The notes under the pieces are model-generated. The model was not told the DNA's origin, did no database searches, and worked only from the letters and a program-made list of their open reading frames with translations. From contig CP141140.1 of assembly GCA_035235625.1 (NCBI GenBank), positions 37,505,351 to 37,569,350 on the forward strand: a stretch of DNA of 64,000 nt. The letters run 5' to 3'. This document shows positions 11,654-23,153 of this stretch, piece by piece. Numbering within the stretch: the stretch's first letter is position 1; every line of letters begins with the position of its first letter. A program made the position numbers and the translations under genes. The DNA comes from Saururus chinensis. Taxonomy: Eukaryota > Streptophyta > Magnoliopsida > Piperales > Saururaceae.

Positions 11654-12189
11654 CATCAAATTAAACTTACACAAACACCCTTATTCATGGTCTTACAACT
11701 TACTCGTACCACTGTACGCTTACTCATATGACATACGCATACTTGTATGACCTTACTCGTACAATCATACTCGTACGACCTTACTCGTACAATCATATTC
11801 GTACGACCTTACTCGTACAACTTACACAAAATCACACTTACTGTCTTACTCAGAAACATACTCTTACAATTGTACTCATATTCTTACAGTCGTGCTCATA
11901 CTCATACTCTTACAGTCGTGCTCATACACATACTCTTACAGTCGTGCTTATACACATAATCATACACATACTATCGACCACTGAAGCTCATTACAACTAA
12001 TAAGCTCCAATGTCGAATGGAAAAGAATGCCACTGGGGCAACACCTTAACCTCCGGGGAGTGACTAGACGTCATGGACTTTTCTGAAGGTAAGGCACACT
12101 AATGCTCATAGGGCACTGGATCAAACAGGTAAGAGTAGATCCATGATACTACTTACTTGACCGCGCAAACATAAACACCCACACATAAG

Positions 12190-12610
12190 GGGTCATACAG
12201 TTGCCCACCATAATGGGTCTTATAGTGCCATAGAATCGCCCACCATAATGGGTCTTATAGTGCCAGAGAATTGCCCACCATAATGGGTCTTATAGTGTCA
12301 GTGCCACTCTTGGGAAGAAATCATACAGTGCCACGGGCAGAAACATGCAGTGCCACTCTTGGGCGGAATCATACAATGCTCTCAACAGAGCATCAACGTC
12401 TGGGCTTATACAACACACAGACCAAATCAAAAACATACATCGCTCTTAACAGAGCATCAGACATCTGGGCTTCATACAGAACATAGACAAAGTCAGAAAC
12501 ATACATCGCTCTCAATATAGCATCAAACGTCTGGGCTTATACAGCACGCAGACCAAATTAGAAATATACGTCGCTCTTAGCAGAGCATCAGAAGTCCGGT
12601 GCTCTATACA
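12190..12610. repeat. Short tandem repeats in the solo LTR
   Basis: Three 35-bp units with GCCCACCATAATGGGTCTTA (about 12199-12300) are followed by four looser 60-75-bp units with CAGAGCATCA and GTCTGGGCTTATAC (about 12370-12610). The same motifs reappear inverted in the related LTR near 62.5-62.8 kb. Confidence 0.7.
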
Positions 12611-13329
12611 GCACACAGACAACATCCCGTAGGATAAACACCATGGCAAGACATGAGAAATGCTTAGCCGACTCATTATCGGCTAGCTCAAACACGGAAC
12701 TTAATCCGTAAAACGCTCAGGTCTCAAACTCACAACGCTATCATTAGCTTTCTCATAATTCAAGTTTGAATTAAGTAAATTATGCGGTACAATTATGTCA
12801 CACAAGCACTCAAGCATACCGGCTCCACTGATCAAACCAAAGCTGAGCCCGACCGAAACCCAAGTTCGTCAGGGCAACAGACTTCACTTAATCCGTCCAC
12901 ATCATGGTCATAACACATCGTACATCAAACCCTTACAGTCTTACATACTTCGCCATCCATCTTATGGCCAAATCATCTTACACTGACATCATCAAATGAA
13001 GCTCCTCAGAGCCAACCCAGTTGTCGCCCCCTTACTTATATCTCACTTATTATGCTTACTTTTCATTTCATAATCTATACGTTATGTTTGTACAATTATG
13101 CACACTCTTACTGTCTGACAAACCTCACCCGTCATACCCATATCCTCTGTCATCCGTCATACGCTTACACATCCATATTTCATTTCCATACCAAACACTG
13201 GCACTTCTTACCAACCATACATACACATATCCATAGCACAGGCAATTAGCCATCATACATACGTATGTCTATCACACATATGTATAACATACACATACAA
13301 TCATACATATATAGCTTACAAACATGCTC

Positions 13330-13750
13330 ACTAGTCATCACTAGTGCATACATACATATTTATACATACTTCAAACATACACGCTAGCCATCACTAGCAC
13401 ATGCATACATACGTCAAACATACATGCTAGCCATCACTAGCACATGCATAATCCATACATACTCCAAGCATGCACGCTAGCCATCACTAGCACATGCATA
13501 ATCCAAACATACTTCAAACGTGCACGCTAGCCATCACTAGCACATACATAATCCAAACATACTTCAAACATGCACACTAGCCATCACTAGCACATGCATA
13601 CATACGTCAAACATACACGCTAGCCATCACTAGCACATATTCAATCAACATACAAAACTTACCAACAAATACACTAGCAATCACTAGCACATATTCAATC
13701 AACATACAAAACTTACCAACAAATACACTAACAATCACTAGCACATACAT
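13330..13750. repeat. Minisatellite with CTAGCCATCACTAGCACAT core
   Basis: About nine units of 45-65 bp share the core CTAGCCATCACTAGCACAT with CATACAT-type spacers. CTAG occurs at both ends of the core. The related LTR near 61.77 kb has only about one such unit, so the array grew in this copy. Confidence 0.8.
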
Positions 13751-15734
13751 ACATCCAACGCACTTACAGCCAACATGCATGACATATGCATTTCAACATA
13801 CCATATAATCATGCTTACATGCACATCATGCAATCGGATCGTTACTTAACATCCAAAGCATGGAATCATGCAATCCTAGCATGCTGCTACTCATTCAAAG
13901 TATGCTATCATGAAATTACGAGTTCAAAGCTCCCCTGCCTTGTAATCATGACGTTTGATGGCGAGCATATGATGGTGGCGGCGTCGGCGGCGGAGTTGGC
14001 GGCCAAAAGCTTTGCCAAGTGGAGAGAGCTGTGGTCCCGAGGATTTTAGGAAGTACCAAAAACAATCACGACCAAACAGGGTGTCAAAAGTCAATGTGAA
14101 AAAACCCGCGATCCACAGCGGCACACTAGGGCGGCCGGGAGAAATGTCGTGCCAACATAAGTGGCAGTGCGACCAGATGTCGAGGGTGCACTCACTGAAG
14201 ATCGGCCGGTGGCTAAGACGTACTCGGCCGGCCACAAGACGTCGAAATCGGCCATGGACAACACCCAACGGCGACGATTTCGTGTCAACAAAGGCCCACA
14301 TAAGGGCGGAGAGCGTGGGGCAACACTCGAGGATAGAGGAGAGGTAGAGGAGGGCTATGTGTCAACTCCACTTGGTGGCAAAGCCAACCGATGGTCAGGT
14401 GGCGCGAATGTGGCGCCTAAACCCAAAAGCACACGCGTGGTCACATGCACACGCGACCCAAAGGGGAGGGGGAGAGGGCTGAAAGGAGGCGACCCAAGGC
14501 CCACAAAAGGCCAACAGGGCCAAGGCCCTAGCTGTGGCCAATCAAAGCGACGACATCGCCGATAGCCACTCACAACCAAAGCCCATGGTGCGGGCGGTTG
14601 TGCATCTCACACGGTATAGGGAAATGGCAAGCGGCCCATTCCGAGCGGAAGAATAATCGGGCCAAGTGGGGCTGACCCTCACTGTCGCCGAGCCGAGGTA
14701 GAGCCCATAATGCCAAATGGCCCATAACTAGCTGATGGCAACGACCCGAGATGCACCCAAAGCGTCTAATTGGGCGGAGCAAGGCAATAGGGGCGAGGCA
14801 GGGTCGGAAATGGCAAACCCCTACCGACACCAGGTCGAGGTAGGCTGGACGGAGTCCTACCGGTGGCCGGATGATGACCGAAAACACACCGGTGTCCAAA
14901 AAATCTCACGGACAGTGAGATGGAGAAACAAAACCCGACCAAAGTGCCGGTAGCTCACCACGGAGCAAAGAAAGCATAGCGGCAGCTCTAGCTAGTGCCT
15001 ATGGGTTCCTAGCGGCCAACTAAACATAAGTCTAGTTGAGGGCGGCCGCAAATGGTATCAAAATCGTACACCCACAACTCAAAAATGGGATTGAATGAGA
15101 GAAAAACCCGAAGAAAAGTTCGGTACCTCGTGGAGGAGCGAAGAGGCCGTGGCAGCGGTCATAGCCGGTACCTACTGACTCATGGTGGTGAGGCAAAGCG
15201 GATCCTGACAAGAACCGGTGGAATCCGACGACGGAGGAGGGAAAACGGAGCAACCGGAAATGGGCTCGGGTTTTCTCTTCTCCTCTCAGAACGCCTTTTT
15301 TCCTTCTGTAAGTTTCTGGAAAACTTACTAGACTCGGCTTAAAAAGCCGTGATTTTACTATTTATTTTTTTTAATTTTTACATCTACGTCCCTAACACGC
15401 ATTCACCCATCGGTTACACATTGTAGCTCCAAAATTTGTGCCATAAGCGCGCAGCGAGGCCCGTGGCCTGCGACTAAGCCCCACACCCGACTCTACAGGT
15501 ATAAATATGGGGTATGTATATATAAATATGAATGCGCCGTAGCATCACATTTCCCCACCGAAAATGACCAGAAAAATAGCAGAAAAATCATAGAAAACCG
15601 TAGAAAAATCAGGGACCTTACAAAAACAACAATAAAAAAAGATAAAAAAATTGTGAACTCATATAAAATTATGGACGTTCTTTAGAGCCATAATAAAGGT
15701 GAGAGGGATGATATTGTGATTCTTACGATTCCAG

Positions 15735-15896
15735 ATATTTATGCTGCAGAGGGCATCTGAGGAGGCCATAGGGCATGTAGCTGCTATTATGGTGAAGGTT
15801 TTGGTAAATGCACAGAGCAAGGGTCTGATCACTGCAGAGCAGAAGAAGTTACTTCTTCAGCAGATGGCAACGACAACTATTGACACCGATTACTAA
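15735..15896 (+). other. Exon-like fragment inside the PIF element, possibly captured host sequence
   Basis: A pyrimidine-rich acceptor ending TTCTTACGATTCCAG (to 15734) is followed by 53 open codons on the plus strand and a TAA at 15894-15896. The segment reads LQRASEEAIGHVAAIMVKVL followed by NAQSKGLITAEQKKLLLQQM, with mixed codon use and an amphipathic helical pattern unlike its AT-rich surroundings. It is on the opposite strand to the two transposon genes and matches nothing I know from PIF elements. It therefore looks like the last exon of a host gene carried in the transposon. I do not recognise the family and no upstream exon is visible; the nested LTR may separate them. Confidence 0.4.
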
Positions 15897-17088
15897 AATC
15901 CATCCTTCTTCTATATGAAGGAAAGCTGCTATTATATCATTAGTTCATCTCACATGCTGAGAGAAAGGAAAATATTTGTTAGGCATTTAGTTTGTTTTTT
16001 TTTAAGCTTCACATTACTTGGAACACAGTTGTTTTTACCTCAAATATATTCAACACTCACTGAAGAGCTATTAAAACGAGAAGAAAAGAAAAACTCATCA
16101 AGCCAGAGCTAAACATCATATCTTTCAACAAAAAAACAAATTAGCCCAATAATTATCTAACCAAACAAAAAAAATCCGACTTTTCCACCTCATAGACCAA
16201 AAATCCACAAATCCAAAAGCCAAAGATATAAAAACAAACATCTAGCTTCACCATCAAATAACAAAAACAAGTAACCAAAAAAATGCATCTTCAATCAGAT
16301 CAAGATCTCTACTAACAAATTGCTGTCATCATCATCTATCAAAAGACACAAACAAAATAAAATCGGGACCAAAAATTAGATCTGCTCACCTTGGGGAAAT
16401 CGAAGAATATGTGCGCGATAGGTGAGATTTGGGAGACGAGAACGACCTCTTCGTATCCAATATGGGCATGACCAAGCTAGATGACCAACAACAAACAACC
16501 CAGAACACAGCCCAAACTCTATCAATTTGCACACAAATTAAAAAAAACAAAAGTCAGTATTACATACAAGTCATCCAAGAAAAAAAATAGAGGCTCTTCA
16601 ATGTCCCAAACCTCGTGAATCACCACCCAAAATCTTCACACACCCAACTCTAATGCAGTAGAACTGTTTGGGTGTAGAAGATTATCGAGGACGATGCTCG
16701 AAGGGGCATGTAGGAGCGCGCACGCAAAGGGGGAGGAACAACAGGAAGAGCAAAGATGACAATGACAGGAGAGGGATGAGAGAGATGAAGAGAGGGAAAG
16801 TTGGAAGGAGTGGAGGCCAACGGGAAGAGGCCGACGGAAAGTAGAGGCCCAGGTGAGGAGTGAAACTGGCTGATTGGGATTCAAGAGAGGAGATGATGAT
16901 AGGGTCACGTTTTAGGTTTTCAGAGGTAGTAAGTGAATGAAATACATCGAACCATCCATTCAAATTTTATAATGTACATTTGATTTAATGATAGATTCAG
17001 TAACTGAATTCAGTCCTAAACAAACACACTAAAAAGCCACTAAAAGCCGACTTATGAGTAACTTATTTAGATTTAGGTCTGAATTAGA
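15897..17088. other. Right part of the PIF element, no gene recognised
   Basis: Contains what may be the 3' untranslated region of the exon-like fragment, A-rich sequence, and a purine-rich stretch at about 16690-16900 that produces long open frames on the minus strand without recognisable domains. Confidence 0.45.
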
Positions 17089-17104
17089 CCAAACAAATGG
17101 ACCC
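17089..17104 (-). repeat. Right terminal inverted repeat of the PIF element
   Basis: CCAAACAAATGGACCC, followed by the target duplication TTA and then by the second half of the interrupted 81-bp unit (17108-17162). Confidence 0.85.
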
Positions 17105-17162
17105 TTATTATGAACTACACCCAAGCCCTAACTCTAGTGCACCTTTCATCTTTATAGGTATT

Positions 17163-18566
17163 ACTCAATCATGCTTCTATCATTTATCTTGATTATCAAA
17201 GATAAAGTGTTGATCTATATAATTATCTAATCTTTATAATTTAATTTGTATTTTTTTCTATGTATTTGACACATGCCCACACACTTTGTCTGTGTTGTTT
17301 GGATAGGACAACCCATGTAAAACAGGAGCGAGGAATTTAAGCATGTTTTAAATAATCTGCCTAGTTGTCGTTGTAGCGATGCACTACTATGCATATTCAC
17401 ATATTATTTTTTCTTTAAATTTATATTATTTTGATTTCTAAGTATACACTTTCATTGTCGGGGTCTTTGTTTTCTTTGAATACATTTTAATAATAATAAA
17501 CATGATTACTTGAAATTTTGAATCAGAATATTAAATACACAAAAAATAATAGATCAATCAAAAAGAAAGCTCCCGATAATTTCATTGCAAGTAATAAACA
17601 AAATACATGAGAAGTTTAAGTCTAGGTTAGTAATTGAACAACCACTATTTTCCATTTACTAATCATGTTAATACTATATTTTTGGCACCAACCATATTAC
17701 CATATGCCTCCAAATATATTGAGCGGACCCAGAATGTCTCACATCCCCTACTATATAATTATTTTTATTTTTTATTTTTTACTTTATTTTCTATGTTTTC
17801 TCTCTTATTCTTTTCCACTTAACCCCATATTACCTTCGTGCCTCTCTATTATTTTTCTTTTCTTTCTCTTTAGGAAGGGAGGAAGCTGATGCCACGTTAA
17901 TTCGATGATGACTTCACCATTGGCTATGGGAAAGAAGTAGGATGGATATATGAGATATATTTTTAATTTTGAAGAAGTAGAGTGGGTACAAAAAATTTTG
18001 TAATCCCCCTGAGACTTTATTCTGGTGGCAATAGGGTCGGTCTTTTTTAAGAAATTTCAATGGGGTTGCTGGAAGCTAGTCTTTCTTGAGCACATTAATT
18101 GGTCAATGGACCACATCTGTACGATTAAGATAGAGTGATGTAACAAAGTCCTTCTTGGGGTTGCTATCATGATCATTAAAGGCATAGTGCAAGCATATAT
18201 GCATGGGTCCTACGCATGAAACAACTCATCATGGGCAGCACGCGACTGAGTAGTTGGGGATGCGTCATACATATCATTACTCTACTAACAAGACAGATTT
18301 TTCCATATTACTTGGCTTAATATTTTAATATTTCAGAGTCCCTAGTTTTTTATAACAAATTTCATATGACCTACTTTAGAATATAATTGTCTTTAGGTCA
18401 TAAATGAACCAAATCCCCTTAATGTATCGTGGGGAACTAATGGTTGATGGCATGCTAGCGCGACCCACCAGTGGGCATATCTTTCTTTATTTTTTTCTTC
18501 TACAGAAGCTTTTTTAATTAAAAAAATTTTCATTTCACCGGCGCCGGCAACCTATTCACCTTCATA
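17163..18566. other. Unassigned AT-rich sequence
   Basis: No gene, element end or RNA recognised. Contains pyrimidine runs near 17750-17870 and a short palindrome, CCGGCGCCGG, near 18539. Confidence 0.4.
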
Positions 18567-18947
18567 ATGGATAAAATTTATATTTGCATATGTTGTAATG
18601 GAGAGATAAGAAATGATGGTGAGTATGTTAATGAGAAGGTGCAACTGATGAATATTGATCCTTAGCCAGTACGGTGAGCTGGTGATCCAAGAAAAGAAAG
18701 GCTTGTCGTCCCTAGTGCTAATGCAATTTTAAAATATTTGATGATGTCTTTAAAATCATACATATTATATGAATTAGACAATAATGAAGACCTACGATTA
18801 GTGTTTGTCATTTATAAGAACACAAATAAAGAAGTGTTATCCTTGTATGCAGAGATGAACAAAGTTGCAAATAGAGACGAATCACTATCATGGAAAAGAA
18901 CCAATAGAGATAAATCACTCAGGTTGGAGAAGGTTGTATCAACTTAG
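18567..18947 (+). pseudogene. Fragment of a Mutator-like transposase, PB1-like N-terminus
   Basis: Starts MDKIYICICCNGEIRNDGEY, the usual opening of MuDR-type transposases (a short beta strand, then GGE or NGE). After an interruption it continues MSLKSYILYELDNNEDLRLV and VLSLYAEMNKV, matching the PB1-like segment that ends in a LYxEM pattern. No transposase core or SWIM finger follows, so only the N-terminal part remains and it is broken. It is a different copy from the one at 1154-3471. The call rests on motif recall, not alignment. Confidence 0.45.
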
Positions 18948-19106
18948 CCCAACACGAATATTAGATTTTAGACAAGAGCCAATGACACATCATTCGCATG
19001 TGAAACAATCAAGTAAATGCCAAAAATATTTAATTTAAGATTAAACGATATTACACTCTATTGTTCCCAATAACACGATAATTTCAATAATCATGTTGAG
19101 GGAAAC

Positions 19107-20218
<1,112 letters not shown>

Positions 20219-20705
20219 TGTAACAACCTATTTTTCGATTATGCCTAACTTGGGGTGGGTTAAGTGTAATTTGAGATCATTGCTAGGGGATTTCAAGGGA
20301 TAAAATCTACATAGCCGGGTAGAGCTTAGAGTAATGAGCGTAACAAATTGAAGATCACGTGAAACGGAGGTCGGTAGTGAAAGATACGGCCTCGGGAAGC
20401 ATGCCACATGGGCGAGACCCACTCAAAAAGAGCTGGATTACCTACCCATATGTGGTCTTTTTTTATACAAGTCCATCAGTACCAATAATGTAGGATTCCG
20501 ACTTCAGGGCAGGAAATTTTTGCATGTTGAAGTTTGGGTATTTTTTTATTAAAATAATATTAGAAAAATATTATTTTAATCATGTGAGGACAAAATAGAG
20601 GAGCTGGGGTTTGTGGGGCCAGGGGCCCATCGTCCCATGTGGATGCGGGCTGATTCCCGTGCTATGCGGATTTGGGGCGTGTTATACGCTCACGATCTTC
20701 TCCTC

Positions 20706-20712
20706 TATAAAT
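20706..20712 (+). promoter_or_regulatory. TATA box of the solo LTR
   Basis: CTCTATAAATTG sits about 490 bp into the LTR and sets its orientation as plus. Confidence 0.5.
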
Positions 20713-21280
20713 TGATTTCTGTTTCAAACTTGTGGAGGAGTTTTTCGACTCGTTCTGAGTTCGTTTTCTTCCATTCTTAAGGCATTCCTAGCTAAATCGA
20801 GGGTGATCTACGCAATAACATTGTTCATTCTTTGAGTTGGCTCCTAGAGATAAGGAACAACTCAAGGCAAGAGGAGGCTCTGTCCACCACCTCCATTACT
20901 GGGCCGAATCAAGAGGAGTGGCCCGAAGTAGGGGAGGCTTCGTCCTCCACTGAAGGGCCATGATGTGTGAGGAACATCTCCGAGTAGGGGAGGTTTTGTC
21001 TCCAGGAAAGGGAGCATTTGTCCGTCGTCTTTCGGTGCATGGCGAGGAACGTATGGAGGCTAGATGAGGCTCTGTCCGCTACCGCTAGATCCGAAGGAGG
21101 AGGATGCCCAGAAGGAACAAGCAACCCCAAATGCAGCTACCTCACGGGACATTAGGGGAGTAAGCATTTCTAACTTCCCATTTAAATTATAGGATGCATG
21201 TGCTAAATTAGGATGTGTGCCATGCTATGATCCTTTGTGTTCTGATCTGCTATGCTTTGATGTGACTTGTTTATGTTTTG

Positions 21281-21515
21281 TCTCGCTCTGGGGTAGAGCG
21301 AGACGTGTGGTGTGTGCCCGGTCTCGGCTCAATGATAGAGCGAGACATATGTTATGTTCGGCCTGGGCTCAATGATAAAGCATAACGTGTGATGCGTGCA
21401 GTCTCGGCTCAATGATAGAGCGAGACGTGTGAATGTGATGGATTTGCTCTTGGGTAGAGCAAGGCATGTTATGGTGGCCATGTGGTGCTCGTCTCTATGA
21501 TAGAGCGAGATGTGT
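21281..21515. repeat. Hairpin minisatellite in the solo LTR
   Basis: About six units, each with an inverted repeat such as TCTCGCTCT, a 5-base loop, then AGAGCGAGA (21281-21303). Later units vary the loop (AATGAT, CTATGAT) while often keeping the arms. Units are roughly 38-60 bp apart. Confidence 0.75.
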
Positions 21516-21926
21516 GTTGCCGGTGTTTTATGGGTTTTTGCATAACCCTGATGAAATATTCAGGTATACGTATGTGTTTTCGTACGATCTGATGTGTGTA
21601 GTAGCCGCTAGGCAAAACTACGTACGGATCCGATTGTATCAGAGTAACATCGTGGATGTTATCTGATACGTACATAGGCAACCAACGGCAAGGCAACATT
21701 GGCCCGATCCAAATTAGATATAAAAATAGGTTTGTTCTGGCCTACGTGTAATGGAGTGCTAAAGTTCCAAAGAACGTAGAGGAACGTGAAGACTCTTGCA
21801 TTCAGAGTCTACCACTCCTGGTCTGGTTTTTTGGTTTTATTTTTAATCATTTTCGAGATAACCTAGAGTGCGGGTTATCCCCTGTGAACCCCCGGCTCGG
21901 GTTGGTTTTTGGGTCGGGGTGTTACA

Positions 21927-23153
21927 ATAGGTAAGGAACATGTTGTATACACTTTTGACTTAAATTATTCTTACACGAAATTTACCTTATCGTATATATG
22001 GTTAAATGATTTTTAGAAAGTCATGTTTATGAGAAACTTATTCATTTGTCGTGTTATAAGGAATACAATAGGGCCACATTTATTCTGTTGTTTGAGGGTG
22101 TCACTATTGACTACAATAATTCTTGTCATGTAGGTAAAACACTGTATGATTTAATGGGTGGGGACCTAGATGAATTTGAGAATATAATATTTATCTAAAC
22201 AACCTAGTGGATCAACACATTGCCCCTAGTCCAATTATCTTAGAAAGATAAAGACTACGAGATATAACCTCATTGCACAAAATTTTCTTATATAGCAAAA
22301 GCATTTAAAACCTAATGTCTATATGCATTCACTATCATTATATCAAGCATTCAATCAACCCATGCATGAAAAACACATATGAATACACAAGGATTTAACT
22401 TGAAAAACCCAAACTTGGGTAAAAAACCACGATAACCTCCCAAGGCGAAATTAATGTACTAATAAGCAAGAACTTACAAGACCTAAAGAATAACCAACCA
22501 ACCTCTTTTGACTCGAAAAAAATAAAAAGACATTTTTCTTTGTTTAGTCCTCTTTGTTATTGGCCTTCAAGTTTCTCCTTCGTTCGAATCCTTGAAGCTT
22601 ACCCTCTTCGTGTTCTAGCAAAGTATTATCCCATTGATTATAAAAAGTCATATTGGTATCCTTGGAAAGGAGCTTTTGGCTTGAGAGAGGAGCCGCTGAA
22701 CAATTTTAGAGCGAGTAGTCAACAACGAAGTCAGTGAAGAATGAGGTCGAAAACTGGCTTTTGGTGGGGTATGATGCCTAGTTGCTTATTGAATTGCATG
22801 TTAAGATGCTAACTATATGCTTGATATGCATTTTTGCATGAAAAATCTTATTTTGAATATAAAAAAGGATTTTTTTCGGTCCATGTAGATCTACCAGACC
22901 ACAGCTTGCTGCATTGGAGCTTGCATCTACTGATGCTCACTGGTTGACCAAGTTCAAGATGATTCTAGAGGCTATGATAGATGCTAACATTAGAAATAGG
23001 GAAGCATCTATGTGAGGGAAGACAAGCCAATGTTCGGATCTAGACATTTTTGTTCGGTCGTAGCCTTGCCAACGGTGTGCTTGCACCACGAGAAGAAAAA
23101 AGCACAAGGTATTTCTTTTTTCTACAAAAGATCTGGGCCAATCACCGGCTGAC
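21927..23153. other. Unassigned sequence
   Basis: No element or gene recognised. A short open patch near 22890-23010 (plus strand, with QLAALELASTDAHW) looks protein-like but is too short to place. Confidence 0.35.

Larger units (their letters stand above)
10877..15622 (+). mobile_element. Solo LTR of about 4.7 kb (LTR retrotransposon, probably Ty3/gypsy)
   Basis: Begins TGTAACGCTCGAGATTTTTC and ends GGGACCTTACA, so the ends form the TG...CA inverted pair of an LTR. The flanks GAAAC (10872-10876) and AAAAC (15623-15627) look like a 5-bp target duplication with one change. No coding region of a retrotransposon is attached, so this is a solo LTR left by recombination between two LTRs. The start and great length recall Del/Tekay-type LTRs, but the lineage is inferred. 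A related copy lies in the opposite orientation at 59520-63953, about 80% identical where compared by eye, so the family is old. The part from 13.9 to 15.3 kb is GC-rich and gives many long but meaningless open frames on both strands. Confidence 0.75.
5868..17104 (-). mobile_element. PIF/Harbinger DNA transposon with a nested solo LTR
   Basis: Both ends are visible: GGGTTCATTTGTTTGG at 5868-5883 and its inverted partner CCAAACAAATGGACCC at 17089-17104 (one mismatch in 16). They are flanked by the 3-bp target duplication TTA (5865-5867 and 17105-17107) that this superfamily makes. Inside, on the minus strand, lie a HARBI1-like DDE transposase and a Myb/SANT-domain second gene, the standard two-gene set. 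A 4.7-kb solo LTR is inserted at 10877-15622, so the original element was about 6.5 kb. Both genes are decayed. Confidence 0.88.
20219..21926 (+). mobile_element. Solo LTR of 1.7 kb
   Basis: Begins TGTAACAACCTATTTTTCG and ends GGTCGGGGTGTTACA, giving matching TGTAAC/GTTACA ends. The last three bases of the 5-bp flanks agree (GCAGG and ATAGG), so a target duplication is possible but weak. A sense-strand TATA box (20706-20712) places U3 before about 20735 and R-U5 after it. No retrotransposon coding region is attached. Lineage not determined; the terminal sequence is common in Ty3/gypsy LTRs. Confidence 0.65.

Noticed and set aside
13786-15342. Several overlapping open frames of 60-134 codons on both strands
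   Set aside because: They lie in the GC-rich part of the solo LTR, overlap each other in many frames, and have no domains.
16636-16963. Ser/Leu-rich minus-strand ORFs near the right end of the PIF element
   Set aside because: They come from a purine-rich strand bias and show no domain or conserved start context.
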